Below are positions 32,129 through 40,211 of a stretch of DNA of 64,000 nt, in pieces. The notes under the pieces were generated by a model, which ran no database searches, was not told the origin of the DNA, and worked only from the letters and a program-made list of their open reading frames with translations. The stretch comes from Cohnella baijiui. GTDB taxonomy: Bacteria > Bacillota > Bacilli > Paenibacillales > Paenibacillaceae. The stretch lies in contig NZ_JAJFOW010000024.1 of assembly GCF_020731285.1 (NCBI RefSeq), forward strand, positions 1 to 64,000, in the 5' to 3' direction. The translations under genes and the position numbers were made by a program. The first letter of the stretch is position 1; every line of letters begins with the position of its first letter.

Positions 32129-33703
32129 ATGTATAAAGTCGTATTGGTCGAAGACGAGATCTTCGCGCGCCAGGGACTTCGCAATCTGATCGATTGGGAG
32201 CGGCTTGGCTACGAAGTCGCGCACGAGGCCGACAACGGCGAAGAAGCGCTGCAGATCATTGCGGATACGGCGCCCGAGCTTGTCATCACGGACATCCGGA
32301 TGCCGGTGCTGGACGGCATGGAGCTCATCCGCACGGTCCGCGAGCGCGGCAACCGGGAGACGAAATTCATCATCATCAGCGGATACGGGGATTTCAAATA
32401 CGCTCAGCAGGCGATCAAGTTCGACGTCAAAGACTTCATCCTGAAGCCGATCGACGAGGAGGAGCTGACGCAGACGCTCGTCCAGCTGGCGCTTCAGATC
32501 GAAAAGGATAAGCTGCTGAAGGACGAACCGCCGAACGTCGTCCAAAAAGCGACGGAGCGGCTGCTCAAAGGGCAGGCGTCGGACGAGGAGCTGCGTACCT
32601 TCTCCAAGCTGCTCGGCTGGGAGCGGAAGGGCCGCTTCCACTACGTTCTCGCCGAGATGAACGGCATCCCCGCGACGGTCGATACGGCGACGGGCGGCCC
32701 GTGGCGCCGCGGGTTGTCCGCGACGGTGCTCCGCGCCGCCGAGGAGCTGAGGGCGGCCGTTCATCCGATCCAGCTCCTGGAGCACAAGCCTGGACTGTAC
32801 GGCTTCCTCCTCCGCCTCGGATCGCAGCGGCAAGCCGGGATCGCCGAAGCCGCGGATCTCTTCGCCCGCAGGCTGCGACAGCAGTTCGAGCTGCCGGCGA
32901 TGGTCTACGCGGGGTTGCCCGCGAGCGACTTGGCGGGCGTCCACGAATCGTACCGCGCGGCCGGAGAGGCCGCGGCCTACAAATATGCATTCGCCGATCG
33001 CCGATCGCTCGTTTACGACGAGATGAAGAAGGTGGAGCTGCGCTACGAGGAGTTCGAGCCGGCCGATTACGCCAAGCTGCTCGAGCAGATGGAAGAGGGA
33101 GCCCGCGAGCAGATGCGGTCGACGGTCGACTGGATCTTCGACGAGATGAAGCGCAAGCGGTACGCGCCCGAAGCGGTGCAAAATGCGGTCGCCCGATTCG
33201 TCTTCGGCGTCATCGGCTCCATCCGTTCGATGCAGGGGGACGAAACGACGCTCCGGTCGCTCGAGCCGATCCTGCAATGGCACCATCTGCCGATCGCGCT
33301 GGAAGGGCTGAAGGAGCGGTTTTGGCGGTTCGTCGAGGAGAGCGCCGATCTCGCGGCCGGTCTTCGCCGCACGAACGCCAAGGGAGACATCGTGAAGATC
33401 AAAACCTACATCGAGCAGCACTACAACGAAGACATCAGCCTGAAGAGCATCGCGGCGCGGTTCTATATGAACCCGGTCTACCTCGGCCAGCTGTTCAAAA
33501 AAACGTACGGCATGTATTTCAACGATTTTCTGCTGCAGATCCGCGTCCACAACGCCAAGCGGCTGCTTCGCCAAACGGAGATGCGCGTGTACGAGATCGC
33601 GAAGAACGTCGGCTTCGACAATTCGGATTATTTCGTCTGCAAGTTCGAGAAGGTGGAGGGCCGCACGCCGACGGCCTATCGGAACGAGCTGCTCGCCAAA
33701 TAG
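32129..33703 (+). CDS. Response regulator with AraC-type output domain (YesN type)
   Basis: A 524-residue protein. Residues 1-120 are the receiver domain (VVLVEDEIFARQGLRNLIDW, phosphorylation site Asp55 in ELVITDIRMP, Lys in FILKPIDEEEL). Residues ~130-400 are a poorly conserved middle region. The last ~100 residues are two AraC helix-turn-helix motifs (ISLKSIAARFYMNPVYLGQLFKK, VYEIAKNVGFDNSDYFVCKF). ATG 32129 follows GGGGGG. It should activate the ABC transporter genes at 35604 on signal from the kinase that follows. Confidence 0.94.
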   Translation: MYKVVLVEDEIFARQGLRNLIDWERLGYEVAHEADNGEEALQIIADTAPELVITDIRMPVLDGMELIRTVRERGNRETKFIIISGYGDFKYAQQAIKFDVKDFILKPIDEEELTQTLVQLALQIEKDKLLKDEPPNVVQKATERLLKGQASDEELRTFSKLLGWERKGRFHYVLAEMNGIPATVDTATGGPWRRGLSATVLRAAEELRAAVHPIQLLEHKPGLYGFLLRLGSQRQAGIAEAADLFARRLRQQFELPAMVYAGLPASDLAGVHESYRAAGEAAAYKYAFADRRSLVYDEMKKVELRYEEFEPADYAKLLEQMEEGAREQMRSTVDWIFDEMKRKRYAPEAVQNAVARFVFGVIGSIRSMQGDETTLRSLEPILQWHHLPIALEGLKERFWRFVEESADLAAGLRRTNAKGDIVKIKTYIEQHYNEDISLKSIAARFYMNPVYLGQLFKKTYGMYFNDFLLQIRVHNAKRLLRQTEMRVYEIAKNVGFDNSDYFVCKFEKVEGRTPTAYRNELLAK

Positions 33704-33753
33704 CAACGGGAGCCGCGACCAATCTTTCATTTGCGAACAGAAAAGAGGACCCC

Positions 33754-35505
33754 ATGAATCGGCTGCTGAACAACATCCGGCTGCGCAACAAGATGCTGCT
33801 CATTTATTTCTTATGCGTATTCGCTCCGATCGTCCTGACCAACGCCATCTTCTATCGCGTAATTACGGACAATGTGAGAGATCAACGAATTCAGGATATC
33901 GATCGGGCCGTCGAGCAGATCAAGAACGACTTTCGCGCTCAAGTCGACGCCGCGGTAGGGTTGTCCTCGTTCTTTTACACGGATTTCGTGACCAACGAGA
34001 TTCTGGATCAGGATTTCGCGAACACGGCGGATTACGTAGAGGCATACGATTCTTATTTGCGTCGAATGCTGAACAATTACACCCCGCTTGCTCTGTCGCT
34101 GCAAACGGTGACGATCTACGTGGATAATCCGACCTTGCTTCATTCCGGAAATGTCGGAGATCTATCCGACGATGTTCGCAAAATGCCTTGGTATAAAGCT
34201 CTTCGAAACTCCCCTTCGCAACCCGCGTTTGTCCGGACGGAATCGACTGACGGACACTTCGAAAGCTTCTCGCTTATTCGCCGGATGGACTACTACTCGA
34301 AACGGTTCCCCAAGGAGAAAGCAGTCAAGATCGATTTTAAAACGGTGGATCTGGATGAACTGTTCCGTAATCTGAATATGCAGGGAAGCATGTACCTGCT
34401 GAATCCGGTCGGAGAGATCGAGTTCACCACCGACCCCGCGATCGATTGGCGGGTCAGCCCCAAGGCGGCCTTTGCATCGATAAATACGGAGCATGCAATC
34501 GAATTTGCGACCGAGTACGGCGTCACCAGCTATTTAAGAGGATGGAGAATCGTAGGGACCGTCGCGGAAGACGAAGTCATCCGCGAGGTGCGGAAATCCC
34601 GCGACTTCATTCTCGTATCCGCCTGCGTCATGATGGTCATTCCGACCGTCATCATTCTGGTCATTACCCGTTCCTTCAACGTGCGGATCATTCAAGTCCT
34701 GAAGCATATCAAAAAAATAAGAAATCAGCATTTTGAAACGATACAAAATTCTGATTTTAGGGATGAAATCGGGCAGCTGACACTCGAGTTCAACCGGATG
34801 ACCTTGCAGATCAAATCGTTGATCGACGACGTCTACGGGGCAGAACTGCAGAAAAAGTCGTTGGAACTAGATCGGCGCCAAGCTCAGCTGAATGCGCTGC
34901 AAAGTCAGATCAATCCGCATTTCCTGTTTAATGCGCTGGAGACGATTCGAATGCGCAGCCTGCTCAAAGAAGAGCGCGAGACCGCCGGCATTATCCACAG
35001 CATGGCCAAAATTTTCCGGAGCTCGTTGACCTGGAATAAGGACTGGATCACGGTGAACGAAGAGCTGGAGTTCATCGTCTGTTTCCTGGATATTCAGAAA
35101 TACAGATTCGGGGATCGACTGAACTATCAGATGGACATCGACCCGGACGCGTATCATTGCGAAATTCCCAAAATGCTGTTTCTCCCCTTCGTCGAGAACG
35201 CGAGCATGCACGGTATCGAGCCGATGAAGCAAGGCGGGAGGATGGAGATCCGGATTTCCGTAACGAAGGAAATCTTGCGGTTTTCCGTTCGCGACAATGG
35301 AGTCGGGATGAGCGAAGAGCAGGTGGACAAGATCTATGGTTACCTCCGCATGGAGGGGACGATGGGCGAGAGAATTGGCATTCAAAATGTGATCTATCGT
35401 GCCAAACTCCTCTATGGGGATCGATTCCGGTTTGCCGTCGACAGCCGTCCTGGGGAAGGAACTGACATCGTATTCGAAATTCCGATAATAAATACGAATA
35501 TATAA
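33754..35505 (+). CDS. Sensor histidine kinase (YesM/LytS type)
   Basis: A 583-residue membrane kinase. The first helix (KMLLIYFLCVFAPIVLTNAIFY) is followed by an extracytoplasmic Cache-like sensing domain of about 250 residues and a second helix (ILVSACVMMVIPTVIILVIT). A HAMP domain, the His_kinase motif LQSQINPHFLFNALETIRM with the phospho-accepting His, and the HATPase motifs FLPFVENASMHGIEP and VRDNGVGMSEEQ follow. It probably senses an oligosaccharide, perhaps through its binding protein. Base composition is less GC-rich than in the neighbouring regulator gene, and the same holds for the ABC genes that follow. Confidence 0.94.
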   Translation: MNRLLNNIRLRNKMLLIYFLCVFAPIVLTNAIFYRVITDNVRDQRIQDIDRAVEQIKNDFRAQVDAAVGLSSFFYTDFVTNEILDQDFANTADYVEAYDSYLRRMLNNYTPLALSLQTVTIYVDNPTLLHSGNVGDLSDDVRKMPWYKALRNSPSQPAFVRTESTDGHFESFSLIRRMDYYSKRFPKEKAVKIDFKTVDLDELFRNLNMQGSMYLLNPVGEIEFTTDPAIDWRVSPKAAFASINTEHAIEFATEYGVTSYLRGWRIVGTVAEDEVIREVRKSRDFILVSACVMMVIPTVIILVITRSFNVRIIQVLKHIKKIRNQHFETIQNSDFRDEIGQLTLEFNRMTLQIKSLIDDVYGAELQKKSLELDRRQAQLNALQSQINPHFLFNALETIRMRSLLKEERETAGIIHSMAKIFRSSLTWNKDWITVNEELEFIVCFLDIQKYRFGDRLNYQMDIDPDAYHCEIPKMLFLPFVENASMHGIEPMKQGGRMEIRISVTKEILRFSVRDNGVGMSEEQVDKIYGYLRMEGTMGERIGIQNVIYRAKLLYGDRFRFAVDSRPGEGTDIVFEIPIINTNI

Positions 35506-35546
35506 TTTTGAAAGCAAAGTCTATAGTTGCTGGGGTAACCGAATGT

Positions 35547-35560
35547 TGTAACCGCTTTTA
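35547..35560. promoter_or_regulatory. cre-like site upstream of the LplA-type gene
   Basis: TGTAACCGCTTTTA matches TGWAANCGNTNWCA at 13 of 14 positions, 44 bp before the start codon and in the 98-bp gap after the kinase gene. Confidence 0.6.
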
Positions 35561-35603
35561 TACTGGAGGGGAACAATAGAAAACGTTTGAGAGGGGTAGA
35601 CAT

Positions 35604-37319
35604 TTGTTGAGGAAAAGGAAATTAGCATTGCTGGGTCTCGCCGCTGTCCTGTCGTTCTCCGTTGTGACGGCTTGTTCCGGCAGCAAGAAGGAAAACAACA
35701 ATGCGGCGCCGGGGACAAGCAGTCCGGGGGTCAGCGAAGGAACCGAGCCCAAGAAAGACAAGGCGACTTTTACGATTTTCAACGGAGTGGCCGGCTCCAA
35801 GGACGGGAATACGAACGAGACGACGATTGGCAAGATGCTGGAGGATCAGACGGGCGTCAACTTCAAGCTCGAATTTCTGGTTGGCGATCTCAATACGAAG
35901 ATCGGGACGATGATCGCCTCAAACGAATATCCGGACGTGCTGATCCCTGACGCGGCGATAGAAGAAGTACTGAACGCGGGCGCATTTATTCCGCTCGATG
36001 ACCTGATCGACAAGTACGGCCCGAACATCAAAAGGGTGTACGGGAAGGATCTGGATCAAATGAGGGCCAAGGACGGAAAGCTGTATGTTCTGCCGATGTC
36101 CGCCCAGGTTGGGAACTTCGTCCCGGATCCGGAACCGGCCGCTGCGTTTTACATCCAGCGACGCGTGTTGGAGGAAGCGGGCTATCCGAAAGTCAGAACG
36201 CTGGATCAATACCTGAAGCTCATCGAAGACTTTGCAAACAAGCATAAAGACGAGAACCTGACAGGCATGGTTACATTGACGCACGATTGGCGCTTCTTTG
36301 CCACATCCAACCCGCCAATGCACCTCATGGGGTATCCGAACGACGGCAATGTCATGGTGGACGTAAATACGTTGGAAGCAAAGACCTACTCGGCTTCCGA
36401 CGCGGCGAAGAAATGGTTGCAAGCATTGAACGGTTTGAATGCCAAAGGGTTGTTCGATAAAGCTTCCTTCGTCGACAACTACGACCAATATATCGCGAAG
36501 CTGACCTCGCACAAAGTGCTCGGGTTCTTTGATCAAAGATGGCAGGCGGCGAATGCGTTTAACGCGCTCAAGGACGCAGCTCGCAAGGATCCTTCGCAGG
36601 ATGCCTACAACTATTTTCCGCTGCCGATCACGTTTGACGAGAATATCCCGGACGCCTATGTCGACGGACTTGGAAGTGTAATCACCAATCGCGGGATTGG
36701 GATTACGGTAAGCGCCAAAGACCCCGCGAGAATTATTCAGTACTTTGACAATTTGCTAAAGGAAGAGAACCAGATTTTGATCTCCTGGGGGATCAAAGGC
36801 GAAACCTATGAAGTGAACGAACAAGGCCGCTTCTATCGTACGAAAGAGCAGATCGACAAAATCGACGAAGCCTTCAATCAGAAATTCGGCTTCAAATATT
36901 ATAGCTGGAACTGGCCGAGCTACGGCGCCAATTCGTCCTTCTCCGACGGGAATGCCAAAGGCGTCGGGTATCAGCCCGAGGTTTTCCAGATGAGTCTTAC
37001 GGAAGCGGACCAGAAAATATTAGATCAATATGGCATTCAAACCTACACGCAGCTGTTCGCCAAGCCGCTCGAACGGCCTTGGTATCCTGCGTGGGGCTTT
37101 GCGAAGGATGCCAAGTCTCCGGAAGCGATGTGGGAGACAAAGAAGGACGAACTGACGAAAAAGTATTACCCCAAACTCGTACTCGCCGCATCCGACAAAT
37201 TCGATACGATCTGGAACGATTTCCTGAAGGAGTTTGGCAAGCTGGATACGGCAGGATACGAGAAGTGGACGACCGAGCAAGTTAAGAAAAAGGTTGAAGC
37301 GGCTCAAGGCAATTCCTAA
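35604..37319 (+). CDS. Oligosaccharide ABC transporter substrate-binding lipoprotein (LplA type)
   Basis: A 571-residue lipoprotein starting at TTG after GAGGGG. The lipobox VVTAC gives Cys24. The long mature domain has LplA-type features: TIFNGVAGSKDGNTNETTIG, MIASNEYPDVLIPDAA, YVLPMSAQVGNF and a YSWNWPSYGANSSF region. Such ~550-residue proteins bind complex oligosaccharides such as xylo-, manno- or pectic fragments. It follows the YesMN-type pair and precedes both permeases, the typical order in Paenibacillaceae. A 19-bp hairpin follows the stop codon. Confidence 0.93.
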   Translation: MLRKRKLALLGLAAVLSFSVVTACSGSKKENNNAAPGTSSPGVSEGTEPKKDKATFTIFNGVAGSKDGNTNETTIGKMLEDQTGVNFKLEFLVGDLNTKIGTMIASNEYPDVLIPDAAIEEVLNAGAFIPLDDLIDKYGPNIKRVYGKDLDQMRAKDGKLYVLPMSAQVGNFVPDPEPAAAFYIQRRVLEEAGYPKVRTLDQYLKLIEDFANKHKDENLTGMVTLTHDWRFFATSNPPMHLMGYPNDGNVMVDVNTLEAKTYSASDAAKKWLQALNGLNAKGLFDKASFVDNYDQYIAKLTSHKVLGFFDQRWQAANAFNALKDAARKDPSQDAYNYFPLPITFDENIPDAYVDGLGSVITNRGIGITVSAKDPARIIQYFDNLLKEENQILISWGIKGETYEVNEQGRFYRTKEQIDKIDEAFNQKFGFKYYSWNWPSYGANSSFSDGNAKGVGYQPEVFQMSLTEADQKILDQYGIQTYTQLFAKPLERPWYPAWGFAKDAKSPEAMWETKKDELTKKYYPKLVLAASDKFDTIWNDFLKEFGKLDTAGYEKWTTEQVKKKVEAAQGNS

Positions 37320-37320
37320 C

Positions 37321-37362
37321 CGTTCGAGGAAGGCCGGTCGTCAGACCGGCCTTCCCCGAACG
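37321..37362 (+). promoter_or_regulatory. Large intercistronic hairpin between binding protein and permease
   Basis: GGAAGGCCGGTC and GACCGGCCTTCC form a perfect 12-bp stem with a GTCA loop, extended by CGTTCG and CGAACG after one mismatch to 19 layers. There is no T run. Likely an mRNA processing or stabilising stem that favours the upstream binding-protein message. Confidence 0.75.
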
Positions 37363-37400
37363 ATCGTTTATTCGCGTTGGCATTTGAAGGAGAGATAAGG

Positions 37401-38375
37401 ATGGAGACAAAAGCGATACTGGCGACGTCCGGTCCGGCGGCGAACAAGAAGCCGAAGGGAATTCGGCTGTTTTTCATCAAGCTGGCGAGGCAGCGGGCAT
37501 TGGTCGTCATGTCCGTTCCTTTTTTAATCTGGCTGTTCATCTTCAAGTATGTTCCGATATGGGGCTGGACGATCGCCTTCCAGGATTACAAGCCTGCCCT
37601 GAAATTCTGGGACCAGACTTGGATCGGCTTCGAGCATTTCAAGTTTCTGTTCGGCGACGAGCGATTCGTTCGGGTTCTGCGCAATACGCTCGCCATGAGC
37701 TCTATCAATCTGGTACTTGGCTTTGTAACGGCGATCGTACTTGCGCTGCTGCTAAACGAGATCCGGCAAGTCGCGTTCAAACGAACCGTCCAAACCATCA
37801 GTTATTTGCCTCACTTTATCTCTTGGGTTGTCGCGGCCAGCATCATCCAAACAACCCTATCGCCGGACGGCATCCTCAATCAGATGCTCATCTGGTTGGG
37901 AATTGTCGATAAAGGAAACGAAATTCTGTTTCTCGGTATCCCCGAGTACTTCTGGGGAATCTTTGGAGCCAGTTCCGTCTGGAAGGATATCGGATGGAAC
38001 ACGATCGTATATTTAGCTGCGATGACGACGATCGACCCTTCGCAATACGAAGCCGCGGAGATCGACGGTGCGAGCCGGCTCAAGCGGATGAGATATATCA
38101 CGCTGCCGGGAATTAAGCCCGTTATTGTCGTCTTGCTGATCATGAACATCGGGTATTTGCTGGAATCGGGATTCGAGCCGCAATATTTGCTGGGCAACGG
38201 CATGAACGTCGACTATTCTGAAAATATCGACATTTTCGTGTTGAAATACGGCATTGCTCAGAGCAATTTCTCCCTTTCGATCGCGGCGGGCATGTTCAAG
38301 ACGGTGGTCAGCTTCGTGCTGCTGTTCGCAGCGAACCATATCGCCAAGCGCGCCGGCGAATCGAGATTATTCTAA
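37401..38375 (+). CDS. Oligosaccharide ABC transporter permease (LplB type)
   Basis: A 324-residue inner-membrane permease with six helices. Characteristic parts are FLIWLFIFKYVPIWGWTIAFQDYKP, TISYLPHFISWVVAASIIQ and the EAA loop YEAAEIDGASRLKRMRYITLPGIKPV. ATG 37401 follows AAGGAGAG. It is the second gene of the 35604-39340 transport operon and forms the channel with the LplC-type partner. Confidence 0.95.
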   Translation: METKAILATSGPAANKKPKGIRLFFIKLARQRALVVMSVPFLIWLFIFKYVPIWGWTIAFQDYKPALKFWDQTWIGFEHFKFLFGDERFVRVLRNTLAMSSINLVLGFVTAIVLALLLNEIRQVAFKRTVQTISYLPHFISWVVAASIIQTTLSPDGILNQMLIWLGIVDKGNEILFLGIPEYFWGIFGASSVWKDIGWNTIVYLAAMTTIDPSQYEAAEIDGASRLKRMRYITLPGIKPVIVVLLIMNIGYLLESGFEPQYLLGNGMNVDYSENIDIFVLKYGIAQSNFSLSIAAGMFKTVVSFVLLFAANHIAKRAGESRLF

Positions 38376-38389
38376 GGGAGGGACATTCA

Positions 38390-39340
38390 TTGGAAAACAA
38401 CGCGGCGACAAGCAGAACGATGAGAAAGGCGAAAAGCCGGATCAAAGCGTCGGCCGGCGATCGGATTTTCGACTATTGCAACTACACCTTTATGATTCTG
38501 CTGATCATCGTCACGCTTTATCCGTTTATCAATATTTTGGCCGTATCGCTCAACAACGCTCAGGACTCGATCAAGGGAGGCATCTTCCTATTGCCTCGGG
38601 TCTGGACGTTGGATAACTACCGCTATATTTTCAGGGAATCCACGATCTTCCATGCCACGCTCATCTCGATCCTGCGGACCGTGATCGGCACGGTGACAAC
38701 GGTATTCTGCTCTGCCATGGTGGCGTATACGCTCAGCCGACAGGATTATGTGCTGCGCAAATTCATGACGATCGCCTTCGTGCTGACGATGTATTTCAAC
38801 GGCGGACTCATACCCAACTATCTGCTCATTCGGGACTTGCACTTGCTCGGCAGCTTCTGGGTCTATGTCTGGCCGGGACTGATCGGCGTCTTTAACCTCA
38901 TTATCATTCGCTCTTTCATCGAGAACTTGCCGGAGAGCATTCTGGAATCCGGTCGGATCGACGGGGCGGGAGATTTCCGTTCCTTCTTCCATATCGTGCT
39001 TCCGCTGACGCTTCCCGTGCTGGCGACGGTCGCCTTGTTTTCGGGCGTGTACCAATGGAATTCATGGTTCGATGTGTTCCTGTACAATTCCTCGCATATC
39101 AATCTGAGCACGCTGCAATACGAGCTTCAGAAGATCTTGCAGAACTCTAATACCACTTCGGGAACCTCAAGCTTGGACGGGATGATCAACGGAGCCAGCG
39201 GCGCCCAGCAGAATACGGTCACGCCGCTGTCCGTTCGGGCCACGATGACGATCGTCGCTTCCCTGCCGATTATTATGGTCTATCCGTTCTTGCAGAAATA
39301 TTTCGTCAAGGGCATGATGGTCGGCGGTGTTAAGGGTTAA
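38390..39340 (+). CDS. Oligosaccharide ABC transporter permease (LplC type)
   Basis: A 316-residue permease that starts at TTG 7 nt after GGGAGGG. Typical parts are YPFINILAVSLNNAQDSIKGGI, YTLSRQDYVLRKFMTI, the EAA loop ESGRIDGAGDFRSFFHIVLPLTLP and the C-terminus YPFLQKYFVKGMMVGGVKG. Last gene of the transporter operon, with a strong terminator. No ATPase is encoded nearby. Confidence 0.95.
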   Translation: MENNAATSRTMRKAKSRIKASAGDRIFDYCNYTFMILLIIVTLYPFINILAVSLNNAQDSIKGGIFLLPRVWTLDNYRYIFRESTIFHATLISILRTVIGTVTTVFCSAMVAYTLSRQDYVLRKFMTIAFVLTMYFNGGLIPNYLLIRDLHLLGSFWVYVWPGLIGVFNLIIIRSFIENLPESILESGRIDGAGDFRSFFHIVLPLTLPVLATVALFSGVYQWNSWFDVFLYNSSHINLSTLQYELQKILQNSNTTSGTSSLDGMINGASGAQQNTVTPLSVRATMTIVASLPIIMVYPFLQKYFVKGMMVGGVKG

Positions 39341-39365
39341 TTCAGCACCGATTTGCCGAATCGTG

Positions 39366-39410
39366 AAGATTGCCTCCGGGGCCGCCAGGCCGGGAGGCAA
39401 TCTTTTTTGT
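39366..39410 (+). terminator. Terminator after the LplABC-type operon
   Basis: AAGATTGCCTCC pairs with GGGAGGCAATCTT around a GC-rich loop, ending in TTTTTT. Confidence 0.92.
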
Positions 39411-40065
39411 TGGGGAAAGGGAGTGGGAAAGGATGATCTTCTTGCGGGCCTGATCGCGAGTCGAACGACTGTCTTGCGCGAAAAAGGTGTATCCGACTGT
39501 CGTAGAGGCGCGGATGCAGATGCGGAAGCGGCAGGTTGGCGCGCGGGTCTTGACGTTTGAGCATTTCTCCGGCGTAGTGTCGCCGATTACACAGTAGATC
39601 GTTTAGAAAATGCATATTTGGCGAATTGGGTTAAATGCGAGGGTGTAGGTAGCTTGTAATGCGTACATTCGGCGATTTGGGCTGTTTGTGTGGGATGTAT
39701 GTAGTTTCCATACGCACATTGGGCGATCTGAGCTGCGTGCGAGGAATGTAGGTAGTTTACATACGTACATTTGGTGATTTGGGCTGCGTGCGACGAATGT
39801 AGGTAGTTTACATACGCACATTTGGTGATTTGGGCTGCGTGCGACGAATGTAGGTAGTATACATACGTACATTCGGCGGTTCGGAGCCGACAACGAGCGT
39901 GATCTCCTTACGCACTCCCGCATGACTTGTCAGTGCCGCCTCGTAAGCCTTTTTCTGGCCCACCGCCGGCGACTGGAACGGCTCGGCGCGGGACTGCCAT
40001 AGATGCGCCAATCGCGTGAAAATGGAAAAAAGGATTGTAGGCAGCGGCTTTCTTTGCTAGAATGA
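39411..40065. other. Intergenic region around the hairpin array
   Basis: Apart from the array there is no clear gene. On the minus strand 39880-40011 could encode the end of a lost protein (segments AHLWQSRAEPFQSPAVGQ and YEAALTSHAGVRKEITLVV), which I do not recognise; it has no start signal and its frame is closed upstream by a stop. The segment 39411-39600 shows nothing. Confidence 0.35.
39609..39873. repeat. Tandem 51-52 bp repeat with hairpin core, five copies plus a partial
   Basis: A unit including GGTGATTTGGGCTGCGTGCGA and the hairpin AATGTAGGTA - GTTTACA - TACGTACATT is repeated. Hairpin cores start at 39642, 39694, 39745, 39796 and 39847, giving periods of 52, 51, 51 and 51 bp. A degraded half copy precedes at 39609. 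Because 51 is 17 codons, long repetitive reading frames appear by chance. Confidence 0.92.
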
Positions 40066-40079
40066 GTTAAGCGCTTTCC
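40066..40079. promoter_or_regulatory. IolQ-type operator 1 upstream of iolD
   Basis: GTTAAGCGCTTTCC has the AAGCGCTT core of the IolQ consensus reported for Geobacillus (RGWAAGCGCTTSCY, from memory). It lies about 100 bp upstream of the second copy. Confidence 0.65.
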
Positions 40080-40174
40080 CTCATGTTTTACCATTGAATG
40101 CGCAAACTTTTCGGCATGAAACAGGAATTCAGCTATATTTTATAGAATGGGATTGGAATGTTTCTTTGCAATAG

Positions 40175-40190
40175 GTTAAGCGCTTAATCT
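40175..40190. promoter_or_regulatory. IolQ-type operator 2 just before iolD
   Basis: TTAAGCGCTTAA (40176-40187) is a perfect 12-bp palindrome, 24 bp before the iolD start codon. Two sites about 110 bp apart would allow DNA looping by a LacI-type tetramer. Confidence 0.75.
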
Positions 40191-40211
40191 ACATGAATCG
40201 GAGGTCACGGC

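Noticed and set aside
31289..33730. Minus-strand open frame of about 813 codons opposite GH8 and response regulator genes
   Set aside because: It runs across two genuine genes and a terminator, with biased composition and no motif.
35578..35592. Second cre site (GAAAACGTTTGA) before the LplA-type gene
   Set aside because: It matches only the left half of the consensus; the site at 35547 is much better.
39603..39923. Minus-strand frame with 17-residue repeats (MYVCKLPTFVARSPNHQ-like)
   Set aside because: The 51-bp DNA repeat is 17 codons long, so it creates a repetitive frame automatically; no start signal, and the 52-bp unit breaks the pattern.
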